64,000 nucleotides of DNA from Janibacter sp. CX7 (GTDB lineage Bacteria > Actinomycetota > Actinomycetes > Actinomycetales > Dermatophilaceae): NCBI RefSeq assembly GCF_024362365.1, contig NZ_CP101464.1:3162001-3226000 (forward strand), written 5' to 3'. Each line of letters begins with the position of its first letter. Position 1 is the stretch's first letter. This document shows positions 42,864-51,508 of the stretch, piece after piece. Below the pieces are notes generated by a model. It was not told where the DNA came from. It ran no database searches and saw only the letters and a list, made by a program, of their open reading frames with translations. The position numbers were made by a program, and so were the translations under genes.

Positions 42864-45584
42864 TCATCCCGTGACCTCGAAGACCATCGACACCTGGTCG
42901 GCGAGCGTGATCGTCGTCCCCGGCTCGATCGTCTGCTGGTCACCGGGGCGCACGCGCACCGGCGAGGACCCGGGCAGCGCGACCGTGGTGCCGTTGGTCG
43001 AGCCGAGGTCGCGCACGAGGACGTGCCAGCCATCGAGGACGATCTCGACGTGGTTGCGGGAGATCTCGTTGTCGGGGCTGGAGATGCGCACGAGGTGCGG
43101 GGCACGGGCCCCGCTTGCCTCGGCGGCCGCGCGCGGCGCACGACCGATGAGCACGCCCCGGTCGAGGGTGACGACGTCGCCGGTCGAGAGCCGCAGCTGG
43201 CCGAGAGCCGGCCGCGGGGTCTGCTCGGGCTGCTGGCTCGGCAGGTCCTGGCCGCAGACCCGGCAGCGGGTCGCGTGGGGCGCGTTGTGGTGACCGCGCG
43301 AGCAGCGCACCGCAAGGACCATCGGGCCGGTCGGGATGTCGCCGGTGTCGGCATCGACCGCCGGGGCGACCTGCTGGGCCGGCTGGGCGGGACCGAGGTC
43401 GGGCGTCGGCAGGCCGGGCATGCTCCCGGGGAGGCCGGGCATGGCCGGCACGCCACCGGGCATGGAGCCGGTGCCGCCGTCGCCCCAGGGCACGGAGGAG
43501 ATGACCCCCTCACCCGAGGACGAAGGGGGCTCCCCTCCCGCCGCGTGGTCGGCCGGGCCCGCGGCGGGGGCGGAGGACGCCCCGGCGGCACCGCCAGCGG
43601 CAGGTGCGGGGGCGGCTGCGGCGCCGTGGGGCGCGGGGGCGCCCCCGAAGGGCTGCGCCGTGCTGGCCTCGTCGGCCGATCCACCGGCCCGCGGCACGCG
43701 GCTGCCGACGAGGTGTCCGTCGCGGAAGAGCGGGCGCACGTTGCCACCCGGCTCGTGGCCGGGTGCGTCGTCACGAGCGGACTGCACGCCGAAGGAGGGG
43801 GCCGACGGAGGCGTCGACGGCGCCGGACCCGGCTCGCGGCCGGTCATGGCACCGAAGACCGCCGGACGCTCTTCCGACGGTGCCGGCTCGGCGTCGTCCG
43901 GTCGTGCGGACTCGGCGGAGCCGTCGGGGGAGGCAGCGGCGGGAGTGGCGGCGGGGCCCTGCTCCGGCGACCCGCCCGTGACGGCGCCGGAGACGAAGTG
44001 GCCGGGGTCGCCGGCGGGAGCTCCCCCTGCCGCGTCGGCGGGCGAGTCCTCCTGGCCGGGTGCGCCGGCCGGCGAGTCCTCCCGGGCCGGGGCGCTGCCC
44101 GGCATGGGCGGCAGCCCACCGGGAAGCGCTCCGATGGTCGGCCCGCGCGGGCCCGCGGGGCGGTCGATCTCCTCGTCCTCGCTCGGCGGGGCGAGGGTCG
44201 CGTTGGCGGGGTTGTCCTGGGGCTGGAAGCCGCCGGCCGCGGCGACCGGACCGGAGTCGATGGCCTCGGCCTGCGCCTCGTCCTCCTCCATGCCGGCCAG
44301 CAGGGAGCTGCGGTGGCTGTGGGTGGTGCCGAAGAGGAAGTCGAAGCTCGGCAGCTCCTCGTCGTCGCCGCTCGCGCCGCCGACGGCGGCCGGGGCTGCC
44401 GCGCCCTGGGCGGCGCCGTCCGGCATGCCGGCCGCGGGTGCGGCGTCGGCCACGGGCTCGTCCGTCAGGTCGGCGACGGGGGTCGCCTCGCCGGCGCCGA
44501 TCGACCGTCCCTCCGGCGCCGGGGTCTCGATGACCGCACCCTCGTCGACGGGTGTGGGCTCCTCGCCCTGCTCACGCTGCTGCGCGGCGGCGACCGGGTC
44601 GGGCACGACGGACAGCTGGGGGCGCTGCTGCTCGCTCGGCCTGTCACTCGACCCGTCGCTCGGCTGGCCTCCGCCGAAGACGGAGGGCATCGCCCAGCCT
44701 GCCGGCTGGTCCGCCGGCTGCCCGGTGCTGGCCGGGGTTGCGGACGCAGCCGGGGCCTCGTTCGGCGCACCCGGCGTCTCCACGGCCGCCTCGGGATCGG
44801 GCGTCTCGTCCGACTCGGCCGGGGCCTGCGGAGCCTCGTCAGGAGCGAAGGGGGCGTCGTCGACCGGCGTCTCGGGGCTCGGCTCGTCGACCTGCTCGCC
44901 GTCGATCTGCTGCTCGGCCTCGGCGGGCTCGATGCCCACCGGCTCGTCGGCCGGCTCGGCGTCGGCCTGCTGCTCGGCCTCGGCGGGCTCGATGCCCACC
45001 GGCTCGTCGTCAGCCGGCGCCTCGGGGCTGGGCTCCTCGACCTGCTCGGCGTCGGTCTCGGCCGCGTCGGTCCGCTCATCGGCCACCGGGGCCTGCTGAG
45101 CTGCCGCCTCCGGCGCGGGAACCACGACCGGCGCCGGGGCGCCGGAGTCAGCAACCCGCTCGGCCGCGTCCGTCTCGGGGTTGTCCGTCTCGGGGCCGGC
45201 CACGGCGGCGACCGGCTCGGCGGCGGCCTCGCCCGTCACGAGCGTGACCTCACCGTCGGTGTCGACGTCCTCGTCGGCCCAGGGGCCGCGGGTGGGTGCG
45301 GTGACCTCGCGGCTGGAGCCGTCGGCGGCCGTGTGCCGCACGACGGCACTGCCGCGGACGAGGACGCGACCGCTCGCGTGGTCGACGAGCGCGAAGTCGG
45401 GCGTGCGGCGCACGCCGCCCGCGCTCAGCTCGTCGACGACGACATCGGCGAGCTCGTCGCCGTCGGCCGCGTCGAGGGCAGCGGTGATGCGCTCGACGAG
45501 GGTCTCGTCCCCCTTCGCCAGGACGGACACCCCGTCGCGGGTGACCTCGACCCAGCCCTCGTGGCCCTCGATCCTCGTCTGCAT
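42864..45584 (-). CDS. Large disordered FHA/zinc-ribbon scaffold protein
   Basis: 906 residues. N-terminal small domain (1-110; MQTRIEGHEGWVEVTRDGV), then about 640 residues of Ala/Pro/Glu/Gly-rich disordered sequence including a 20-residue repeat (DEPVGIEPAEAEQQ twice, 43 identical bases spaced 60 apart at 44907 and 44967), a short zinc-ribbon-like CSRGHHN...CRVCGQ segment (about 762-785), and a C-terminal FHA domain (about 800-905; IGRAPR, SRNHVEI, LGSTNGTT). The FHA residues that bind phosphothreonine are intact. Probable substrate and docking platform for the kinase. AGGAGG precedes the ATG. Confidence 0.82.
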   Translation of the reverse strand: MQTRIEGHEGWVEVTRDGVSVLAKGDETLVERITAALDAADGDELADVVVDELSAGGVRRTPDFALVDHASGRVLVRGSAVVRHTAADGSSREVTAPTRGPWADEDVDTDGEVTLVTGEAAAEPVAAVAGPETDNPETDAAERVADSGAPAPVVVPAPEAAAQQAPVADERTDAAETDAEQVEEPSPEAPADDEPVGIEPAEAEQQADAEPADEPVGIEPAEAEQQIDGEQVDEPSPETPVDDAPFAPDEAPQAPAESDETPDPEAAVETPGAPNEAPAASATPASTGQPADQPAGWAMPSVFGGGQPSDGSSDRPSEQQRPQLSVVPDPVAAAQQREQGEEPTPVDEGAVIETPAPEGRSIGAGEATPVADLTDEPVADAAPAAGMPDGAAQGAAAPAAVGGASGDDEELPSFDFLFGTTHSHRSSLLAGMEEDEAQAEAIDSGPVAAAGGFQPQDNPANATLAPPSEDEEIDRPAGPRGPTIGALPGGLPPMPGSAPAREDSPAGAPGQEDSPADAAGGAPAGDPGHFVSGAVTGGSPEQGPAATPAAASPDGSAESARPDDAEPAPSEERPAVFGAMTGREPGPAPSTPPSAPSFGVQSARDDAPGHEPGGNVRPLFRDGHLVGSRVPRAGGSADEASTAQPFGGAPAPHGAAAAPAPAAGGAAGASSAPAAGPADHAAGGEPPSSSGEGVISSVPWGDGGTGSMPGGVPAMPGLPGSMPGLPTPDLGPAQPAQQVAPAVDADTGDIPTGPMVLAVRCSRGHHNAPHATRCRVCGQDLPSQQPEQTPRPALGQLRLSTGDVVTLDRGVLIGRAPRAAAEASGARAPHLVRISSPDNEISRNHVEIVLDGWHVLVRDLGSTNGTTVALPGSSPVRVRPGDQQTIEPGTTITLADQVSMVFEVTG

Positions 45585-45586
45585 GC

Positions 45587-46426
45587 TCACTCCTCCTCGG
45601 TGAAGCTGTCCCGCGGCGTCGTGTCGTCCCCCGGACGGCGCGGACTGGTCTCGGCGAGGTCGTCCCCGACGTCCCCGTCGAGGTTGACGACGACGACGGT
45701 GACATTGTCGCGGCCACCGGCCTCGACGGCAGCACGGACGAGCTCCTCGGCCGCGACCTGCGGGTCGGGGCACGCCTGCAGGATGTCACGCATCCGCTCG
45801 TCGGGGACCTCGTTGGTCAGGCCGTCGCTGCAGATGATGAAGCGCTCGCCGGCGTAGGGCGGCAGCACCCACACGTCGGACTGGTAGGCGTAGTCGGTGC
45901 CGAGGGAGCGGGTGACGACATTGCGTGCGGGGTGGACCCGCGCCTCCTCGGCGGTGATGACGCCCGCGTCCACGAGCTCCTGCACCTCGGAGTGGTCGAC
46001 GGTCACCTGGCTCAGCCCGCCGTCGATCCACCGGTAGACCCGGGAGTCGCCGACGTTGAAGACCGCCCAGTGGTCGGACCCGCCGGCGCTGACGAGCGCC
46101 AGGCCGGTGGCCGTCGTGCCCATGCCGCGCTGCTCGGGGTTGCCCTCGACGGCGTCGAGGATGCGCTGGTTGGCGACGACGAGCTGGCGGCTGACGTCCT
46201 CGGCGGTCAGTTCGGGGTGGGTGACGAGCTCGCGCATCGCCTCCACGGCGATGCCGCTCGCGACCTCGCCCGCCGCGTGCCCGCCCATGCCGTCGGCGAC
46301 GACGAAGATCCCGCCCTCGGCGAGCGCCGAGTCCTCGTTGTGGTCCCGCACGCGCCCCGTGTCGGTCGCCGCGCCCACGTGGAGCACGAGACCGGGGAGC
46401 TCGTCAGGACCGGCCACCGCACTCAC
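45587..46426 (-). CDS. PP2C-type Ser/Thr protein phosphatase
   Basis: 279 residues, one compact PP2C (PPM) domain: VRDHNEDSALAE, FVVADGMGGHAAGE (metal-binding Asp/Gly), GDSRVYR, SLGTDY, ICSDGLTNEV and RDNVTVVVVN are all conserved. No membrane helix. It removes phosphate from the kinase and FHA proteins of the same operon. GTG start overlaps the upstream gene by four bases (GTGA). Confidence 0.93.
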   Translation of the reverse strand: MSAVAGPDELPGLVLHVGAATDTGRVRDHNEDSALAEGGIFVVADGMGGHAAGEVASGIAVEAMRELVTHPELTAEDVSRQLVVANQRILDAVEGNPEQRGMGTTATGLALVSAGGSDHWAVFNVGDSRVYRWIDGGLSQVTVDHSEVQELVDAGVITAEEARVHPARNVVTRSLGTDYAYQSDVWVLPPYAGERFIICSDGLTNEVPDERMRDILQACPDPQVAAEELVRAAVEAGGRDNVTVVVVNLDGDVGDDLAETSPRRPGDDTTPRDSFTEEE

Positions 46427-46896
46427 TTGGTGACCCGGATCGTCTGCAGCACCTGCTGCACCTCGGCGTAGGCGCTCTGCGCGTCACCACCGCCGACCGA
46501 GCCGGTCGCCTGGACGAGGTCGACGATGCGACCGCGTCGCGAGCCCGCGAAGAGATGGATCTGGACGATCGTGCCGATGTCCGGGTCGCTCCACGACACG
46601 TTGACGCCGAGGAAGGGGACCTCGCCGAGGGTGAGCTCGAAGGGCTCGTCGACATGGCCCTCGGGCTGCTCGTCGACGAAGGCCCGCAGCTCCGCCAGGG
46701 CCTCACGCATCGTGAAGTCGCCCGTCCGCTGGAAGCCGCGGACGACGACATTGGGCGCGAAGCCGTGGTCGCTGTCGATGCGGCGGCAGGCGAGCAGGGT
46801 CCCGCCGACCCGCACGGGCGCCCAGGTGTCCGGGGCGTCGATGGTGACTCCGGGGGGACCGGGGAAGACCTCGCTCGGGTAGCTCAGCTCAGGCAT
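46423..46896 (-). CDS. Small PsbP/Mog1-like protein, paralog 2
   Basis: 157 residues, soluble. Reads SYPSEVFPGPPGVTIDAPDTWAPV, then GTLLACRRIDSDHGFAPNVVVRG and a helical middle, ending VQQVLQTIRVTK. It matches its upstream neighbour along the whole length (SYPS.V.PGPP.ITIDxPxxW..., NVVVR.., VQATGS/VIQVTGS, TIRV). The PP-x-TIDxPxxW entry recalls Mog1p/PsbP-like and LpqN/DUF1795 folds. Role unknown; the place right after a candidate effector suggests a chaperone or immunity partner. ATG at 46896 chosen over a longer unconserved start. Confidence 0.65.
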   Translation of the reverse strand: MPELSYPSEVFPGPPGVTIDAPDTWAPVRVGGTLLACRRIDSDHGFAPNVVVRGFQRTGDFTMREALAELRAFVDEQPEGHVDEPFELTLGEVPFLGVNVSWSDPDIGTIVQIHLFAGSRRGRIVDLVQATGSVGGGDAQSAYAEVQQVLQTIRVTK

Positions 46897-46909
46897 GCGC
46901 AGTGGATCC

Positions 46910-47386
46910 TCAGGGGTTGACGCGGATGGTGTCGACGATCGCGTCAATCGTCGCGTAGTCCTGCTCTCGTCGCGAGCCAGCGTAGGAACCGGTCACCTGG
47001 ATGACGTCCATGACGTCGTTGCGACGCTGGCCGGTGAACCAGTGCACCTGGCCGATCGTGCCGGCCTGGTCGTCGACGAAGGCGACGTCGGAGCCGAGCC
47101 ACTCGCGGCCGTTGACGGCCTGCTGCTTGAGCGCGCCGAGCTCGCCGTCACGTCGCTGAGCGACGTACTCGGACAGCTCCGCGTGGATCTCCTCGGAGCC
47201 GAAGGACCCGAGGCGCTGGTAGAAGCGGACGACGACATTGGCGAGGAAGTGGTCGACACCCTGGGCGTCGTCGCGGATCGCGATGAGCGTCTCGGGCGCC
47301 CACACCTGGGTCCAGCCCTCGGGCATGTCGAGGGTGATCGGCGGCGGGCCGGGGACGACGTCGCTCGGGTAGCTGATGGTGGTCAT
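46910..47386 (-). CDS. Small PsbP/Mog1-like protein, paralog 1
   Basis: 158 residues, soluble, paralog of the next gene 13 bases downstream. Begins MTTISYPSDVVPGPPPITLDMPEGW and ends ATIDAIVDTIRVNP. Two-copy duplication inside an operon that begins with the WXG100-fused protein. No catalytic motif is visible. The two copies may heterodimerise. Confidence 0.65.
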   Translation of the reverse strand: MTTISYPSDVVPGPPPITLDMPEGWTQVWAPETLIAIRDDAQGVDHFLANVVVRFYQRLGSFGSEEIHAELSEYVAQRRDGELGALKQQAVNGREWLGSDVAFVDDQAGTIGQVHWFTGQRRNDVMDVIQVTGSYAGSRREQDYATIDAIVDTIRVNP

Positions 47387-47459
47387 GCTGCTCTCCTGTG
47401 GTCATGGGGGCGGCGGACTGGGGCCCAGCCTGCCATCTGGTGCGAAGGGGGTGTGACGT

Positions 47460-48803
47460 CTAGTCCCAGAAGCTGACCTTGTCCCAGGCCTTCTTGCCGG
47501 CGTCGCCGACGTCGCTGATGACTTCCTTCGGCGAGACCGAGATGTCGGCCTTGAGCCCGCCGCCGATGCCCAGGGTCGCGCCGACGTCGAACTTCACGCC
47601 GACCTTGTCCATGCTGACCTCGGCGTCCGCCGACGCGTGGGCGCCGATGCCGTAGGACACCTCGCCGCCGACGCCGACCTCGGCGGGGCCGAGGTCCTGG
47701 CTGACGGAGCCCTCGGCCTTGCCGCCGGCGAAAGCCTCGGCGTTGACGCCGACCTTGGCCCCACCCGGGCCGATGTTGGCCTCACCGCTCGCCTTGGCCT
47801 CCGCACCGACGAAGGCCTCCCCCTGCGCGGAGGTGCCGTGGTCACCGGTCCAGTGGCCCTCGACCTTGCCGACGTAGGCACCGGCCTCGGCATTGGCCTC
47901 GGCGTAGGCACCCTTCTTCAGGTCGAAGCCGGCCTTGCCCTCGGTGGCGTACTCGGCGGAGAGGGCCTTGACGCTGGCACCGGTCTTCTCGTCGCCCCAG
48001 TCCTTCTGCCAGGCCTCGACGTCGCCCTTCTGGTCCCAGGCCTTCTTCTCGACCAGGGGGTCGGTCTGGACCCCGTCGAGGATCTTCTTGCCGTCCTTCT
48101 GCGAACCGTCGTCGAAGGACTTCTCCTTCGACCAGGACTCGCCGTACTCCTTGGTCCCGAGCGGGCCCTTGCCCCGGGTCGACTCCTGGGTCGTCTCCCA
48201 ACCCTTGTCGCTCTTGGTCTGGTCGACGTCAGTCTCGGAGGAGCGACGGAAGCGGGGGTCCTGCTCGCGCTTCCAGCTGCCGTCCTCGGCCTCCTGCCAG
48301 CGCTTGCCCGTCACCGGGTCGTAGTAGTGGGTGTTGCCGTCCTTGTCCTTGTTGACCTTGACGAGGTCGGAGTCCTTGCCCGGACGCTCGAAGGTCTGCT
48401 TGTAGCTGATCGGGCCGTCGTCCTTGCCCTGACCCTTGCCGCCGCCGTTGCCGTTGCCGCCGCCGTTGCCGTTGCCCCCGCCGTTGCCATTGCCGCCGCC
48501 GTTGCCCCCGCCGCCGCCGGAGCCGCCGACCTCCTTGGAGGTGGTGTCCTGGTCGCTCGCCTGCTCCTTCATCGTCCGGGCGACCTGGCGCAGGGTCTCG
48601 GTGGCCTCCCCCAGCTGCTTGACCGCGGTCGTGCGCCAGCGCACGAGCAGCGCCTGGCCGTCGTCGCCCTCCCAGTTGCCCTGCAGGAGGCCGGCGCTGG
48701 AGTTGCCCCGCTCCAGCACGTCGTCGAGCCGGTTGGCCTCGGTCGTGAGCTGCGCAGCGATCTCGCGGATGCGCGCAGTGTCCATGCCCTGCTGGACGTT
48801 CAT
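47460..48803 (-). CDS. WXG100-fused candidate type VII secreted effector
   Basis: 447 residues. Residues 1-90 are a WXG100 domain (GMDTARIREIAAQLTTEANR, NWEGDD turn), the same plan as the small WXG100 protein at 28459. A Gly/Asn linker of GGGNGN units (about 92-124) joins it to a charged middle (125-280) with HYYDPVTGKRW-like strands, and a C-terminal 150 residues of alternating small/charged beta pattern (AYAEANAEAGAYVGKVEG, KVGVNAEAFAGGKAEG) with glycine-rich AATLGIGGGLKADIS-like turns. No known toxin motif is seen, so function is unknown, but N-terminal WXG100 plus large C-terminus is the plan of secreted T7 effectors. Confidence 0.75.
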   Translation of the reverse strand: MNVQQGMDTARIREIAAQLTTEANRLDDVLERGNSSAGLLQGNWEGDDGQALLVRWRTTAVKQLGEATETLRQVARTMKEQASDQDTTSKEVGGSGGGGGNGGGNGNGGGNGNGGGNGNGGGKGQGKDDGPISYKQTFERPGKDSDLVKVNKDKDGNTHYYDPVTGKRWQEAEDGSWKREQDPRFRRSSETDVDQTKSDKGWETTQESTRGKGPLGTKEYGESWSKEKSFDDGSQKDGKKILDGVQTDPLVEKKAWDQKGDVEAWQKDWGDEKTGASVKALSAEYATEGKAGFDLKKGAYAEANAEAGAYVGKVEGHWTGDHGTSAQGEAFVGAEAKASGEANIGPGGAKVGVNAEAFAGGKAEGSVSQDLGPAEVGVGGEVSYGIGAHASADAEVSMDKVGVKFDVGATLGIGGGLKADISVSPKEVISDVGDAGKKAWDKVSFWD

Positions 48804-48855
48804 CTTCTCTCCCCTGGCGGTGGCCGACGAGGCCTTCGAGTGCGGTCAGGTGGTC

Positions 48856-48899
48856 AACCTAGGCGTCCCGGGCGGGGAGCGACATGGGGAGCACTCCCC
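48856..48899 (-). promoter_or_regulatory. Dyad-type promoter copy 5 (effector-to-EssC operon)
   Basis: Minus strand: GGGGAGTGCTCCCC (48886-48899), 24 nt, then -10 TAGGTT (48856-48861). Predicted transcript start near 48848, 46 nt before the ATG at 48803. It probably drives all thirteen same-direction genes down to 29264, as gaps are mostly overlaps or under 25 bases (one of 73). Confidence 0.75.
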
Positions 48900-48906
48900 A
48901 CCCGCC

Positions 48907-50358
48907 TCAGGAGCGCTCCGCCCACCACGCCCGGAGCCGCTCCGCGGCCGCCTCGGGACCGATCGGACCCTCGTCGAGACGCACCTGCAGGAGGTGTCGG
49001 TAGGCCTCGCCGAGGACCGGCCCGGGCTCGATGCCGAGGACCTCGGCGATCTGGTGGCCGTCGAGCTCGGGGCGCACCTTGTCCAGCTCCTCCTGCGCGA
49101 GGAGGTCGTCGATGCGCTGCTCGAGGTCGTCGTAGGCGCGGCGCAGACGGGCGGCCTTGCGCTGGTTGCGGGTCGTGCAGTCGGCCCGGGTCAGCCGGTG
49201 CAGCCGCTGCAGCAGCGGACCGGCGTCGGTGACATATCGGCGGACCGCCGAGTCGGTCCACTGCCCGTCGCCGTAGCCGTGGAAGCGCAGGTGCAGCTCG
49301 ACGAGGCGGGCGACCGACTTCGTCGTCTCCTTGTCGAAGCGCAGCGCGCGCATCCGCTTGGCGGTGAGCTTGGCCCCGACGACGTCGTGGTGGTGGAAGG
49401 AGACACCGCCCCCCTCCTCGAAGCGCCGCGTGCGGGGCTTGCCGATGTCGTGGAGCAGCGCGGCCAGGCGCAGCACGAGGTCGGGGCGCGGCACCGGGTG
49501 GTCGGCGTCGGCGGCGGGCCCTTCCAGGTCGATCGCCTGCTGGAGCACGGTGAGCGAGTGCTCGTAGACGTCCTTGTGCCGGTGGTGCTCGTCGATCTCG
49601 AGGCGAAGGGCGGGCAGCTCCGGCAGCACCTGCTCGGCGAGGCCGGTGTCGACGAGGACGCGCAGGCCCGCCACGGGGTCGGCGGCGAGGAGGAGCTTGA
49701 CCAGCTCGTCCCGGATGCGCTCGGCCGAGACGATCTCGAGGGTGCCGGCTGCGGCGGTCATCGCCTCGAGCACCTCGGGGCTGGGGACGAGCCCCAGCTG
49801 GGCCACGAAGCGCGCCGCCCGCATCATCCGGAGCGGGTCGTCGGAGAAGGAGACCTCCGGCGTGGAGGGCGTGCGCAGCCGCTGGGCGGCGAGGTCGAGC
49901 ATGCCGCCGTGCGGGTCGACGAGCGCGAGGTCGGGCAGGCGCAGGGCCATGGCGTTGACGGTGAAATCACGCCGGACGAGGTCGTCCTCGAGGTTGTCGC
50001 CGAAGGCGACGACCGGCTTGCGGGTCGTCCCGTCGTAGGCATCGGCCCGATAGGTGGTCACCTCGACGGTGTAGCCGCGGTGCCGGGCGCCGATGGTCCC
50101 GAAGTCGCGCCCCATGTCCCAGTGCGCGTCGCCCCAGTCGGCGAGGATCGCCTCGGTCTCGTCGGGCGACGCCGAGGTCGTCAGGTCGAGGTCCTCGCTG
50201 GCGCGACCGAGGAAGGCGTCACGCACGGGGCCGCCGACGAGGGCCAGCTCGTGACCCCCCTTCGCAAATCGCTCGCCGAGGTCGGTGAGCAGCGGCACGA
50301 CCGGCGCCAGATGGGCCACGGCCGCACGCAGGATCTCCGGGGGCAGGTCGGGGGACAT
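48907..50358 (-). CDS. pcnA: CCA tRNA nucleotidyltransferase / poly(A) polymerase family
   Basis: 483 residues. N-terminal nucleotidyltransferase: [27 protein letters not shown] (catalytic DxD), [11 protein letters not shown]; then an HD-type domain ([14 protein letters not shown]) as in the long actinobacterial form. It adds CCA to tRNA 3' ends. Conserved neighbour of the NUDIX-DUF6049-murJ block. The ATG at 50358 is eight bases after a TAACCT -10, so the message is likely leaderless; a TTG nine bases upstream is less likely. Confidence 0.94.
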   Translation of the reverse strand: MSPDLPPEILRAAVAHLAPVVPLLTDLGERFAKGGHELALVGGPVRDAFLGRASEDLDLTTSASPDETEAILADWGDAHWDMGRDFGTIGARHRGYTVEVTTYRADAYDGTTRKPVVAFGDNLEDDLVRRDFTVNAMALRLPDLALVDPHGGMLDLAAQRLRTPSTPEVSFSDDPLRMMRAARFVAQLGLVPSPEVLEAMTAAAGTLEIVSAERIRDELVKLLLAADPVAGLRVLVDTGLAEQVLPELPALRLEIDEHHRHKDVYEHSLTVLQQAIDLEGPAADADHPVPRPDLVLRLAALLHDIGKPRTRRFEEGGGVSFHHHDVVGAKLTAKRMRALRFDKETTKSVARLVELHLRFHGYGDGQWTDSAVRRYVTDAGPLLQRLHRLTRADCTTRNQRKAARLRRAYDDLEQRIDDLLAQEELDKVRPELDGHQIAEVLGIEPGPVLGEAYRHLLQVRLDEGPIGPEAAAERLRAWWAERS

Positions 50359-50366
50359 GGAGCCCA

Positions 50367-50372
50367 AGGTTA
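50367..50372 (-). promoter_or_regulatory. -10 box of a leaderless transcript (pcnA)
   Basis: TAACCT on the minus strand lies eight bases before the pcnA ATG at 50358. Confidence 0.45.
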
Positions 50373-50398
50373 CGTGGGCTGCGTCCCCCGACCCGACA

Positions 50399-51352
50399 TC
50401 ACAGGACCGGGGCGTTGGGCAGGCAGCGGATCGTCCCGGACCCGTCGGCCTTGAGCGCGCGCTTGGTGATGTCGATGACCCGGGGGCTGTGGGTGATCGA
50501 CAGGTGGTCGCTCAGGTCGATCGCGCACCCGTCCTGGACGGTGATGTTGCGGACCGTGGCTCCCGGACCGGCGGTGAGGAAGGTGCTGCGGTAGGGGGTG
50601 ACCACCTCGTCGTACTTCGTCCCGATGACGGTGTAGTCGACCCCGGGAACGGTGTCGCCGTCGGCGGTGAGGGCGGTGATGTACTCCGACCCCTGCATCT
50701 GGTCGACGGCGGCCTGCCCCAGGCCCTCTCGGGTGAGGTCCGTCGCCCCGACGGCCTCGGCGATCGTCCCCAGACCCGACAGGGTCGTGCCGTGGTGGCT
50801 GCCGGCCAGGGTGACGACGTCGTCGACCCCTCCGCCACCGTGCTTCTTGAGCACGTCGGTGATGATCGTCCCGCCCTGCGACCACCCGACCATGTCGACC
50901 TTCGAGAAGCCGGTGCGGGAGCGCACGGTCTCGGCGAAGGCGGCCAGCTCGTCCCCGTTGCCCGAGAGCCCGGTCGTGCCGTAGACGCCGGGGATCTGGG
51001 CTGCGGCGTCCGTACCGTCCGTGCCGTAGTTGAAGGAGTAGACGCAGTAGCCGGCCCACTTCAGCTCGGGCGCCATCCGCGCGAAGGAGTCGTACTGGTT
51101 GGCGAAGGTGCCGTGGACGAGGACCACCGGGTTCTCACCCTCTCGCGGAACGCACCCCCAGTCGTTGACACCCTGCGGCTGGGCGTCGGGGTGCGCGAGC
51201 GAGTAGAGGAGCGAGCCGCTGAAGTTCAGCTGGTAGGGGCCGGTGACCGGCTCCTCCTGCTCGGCTGCGCCTGCCGTACCCACCCCCATCGTCAGGCTGG
51301 TCAGCAGGGCGGCGCCCGCGGCGGCTGCGGCTCGTCGGAGGGTCGGCTTCAT
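50399..51352 (-). CDS. Secreted triacylglycerol lipase
   Basis: 317 residues: signal peptide (basic start, hydrophobic core, GTAGA cleavage area), then an alpha/beta hydrolase with NPVVLVHGTFANQ (oxyanion HG), the nucleophile elbow GWSQGG, and late DHLSITHS carrying a catalytic His candidate. Cysteines near 67, 104, 275 and 310 suggest disulfides. It fits secreted actinobacterial class 2-like lipases (EstA/Lip). It sits between pcnA and the NUDIX gene, an insertion relative to the order I know from M. tuberculosis. Confidence 0.85.
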   Translation of the reverse strand: MKPTLRRAAAAAGAALLTSLTMGVGTAGAAEQEEPVTGPYQLNFSGSLLYSLAHPDAQPQGVNDWGCVPREGENPVVLVHGTFANQYDSFARMAPELKWAGYCVYSFNYGTDGTDAAAQIPGVYGTTGLSGNGDELAAFAETVRSRTGFSKVDMVGWSQGGTIITDVLKKHGGGGVDDVVTLAGSHHGTTLSGLGTIAEAVGATDLTREGLGQAAVDQMQGSEYITALTADGDTVPGVDYTVIGTKYDEVVTPYRSTFLTAGPGATVRNITVQDGCAIDLSDHLSITHSPRVIDITKRALKADGSGTIRCLPNAPVL

Positions 51353-51496
51353 CGTGGCTCCCGGGAAGGTCGTGCGTCGTCCTTGACGCGTCCGTCCTCG
51401 TTGACGGACCTACCAGACAGTAGTCACGCCGGTCCCACCGAGCAGAGCGCGTCCGGCGCACCTCGCCACCCGGGAGGCGCCCCGAGGTCGCATGGC

Positions 51497-51502
51497 TACA
51501 GT
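51497..51502 (+). promoter_or_regulatory. -10 box of a leaderless transcript (NUDIX gene)
   Basis: TACAGT ends six bases before the ATG at 51509, so transcription should start at the codon. Confidence 0.5.
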
Positions 51503-51508
51503 GACCAC

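Noticed and set aside
48432..48530. 18-base tandem units resembling a minisatellite or CRISPR
   Set aside because: They encode the GGGNGN linker of the candidate effector within one open frame.
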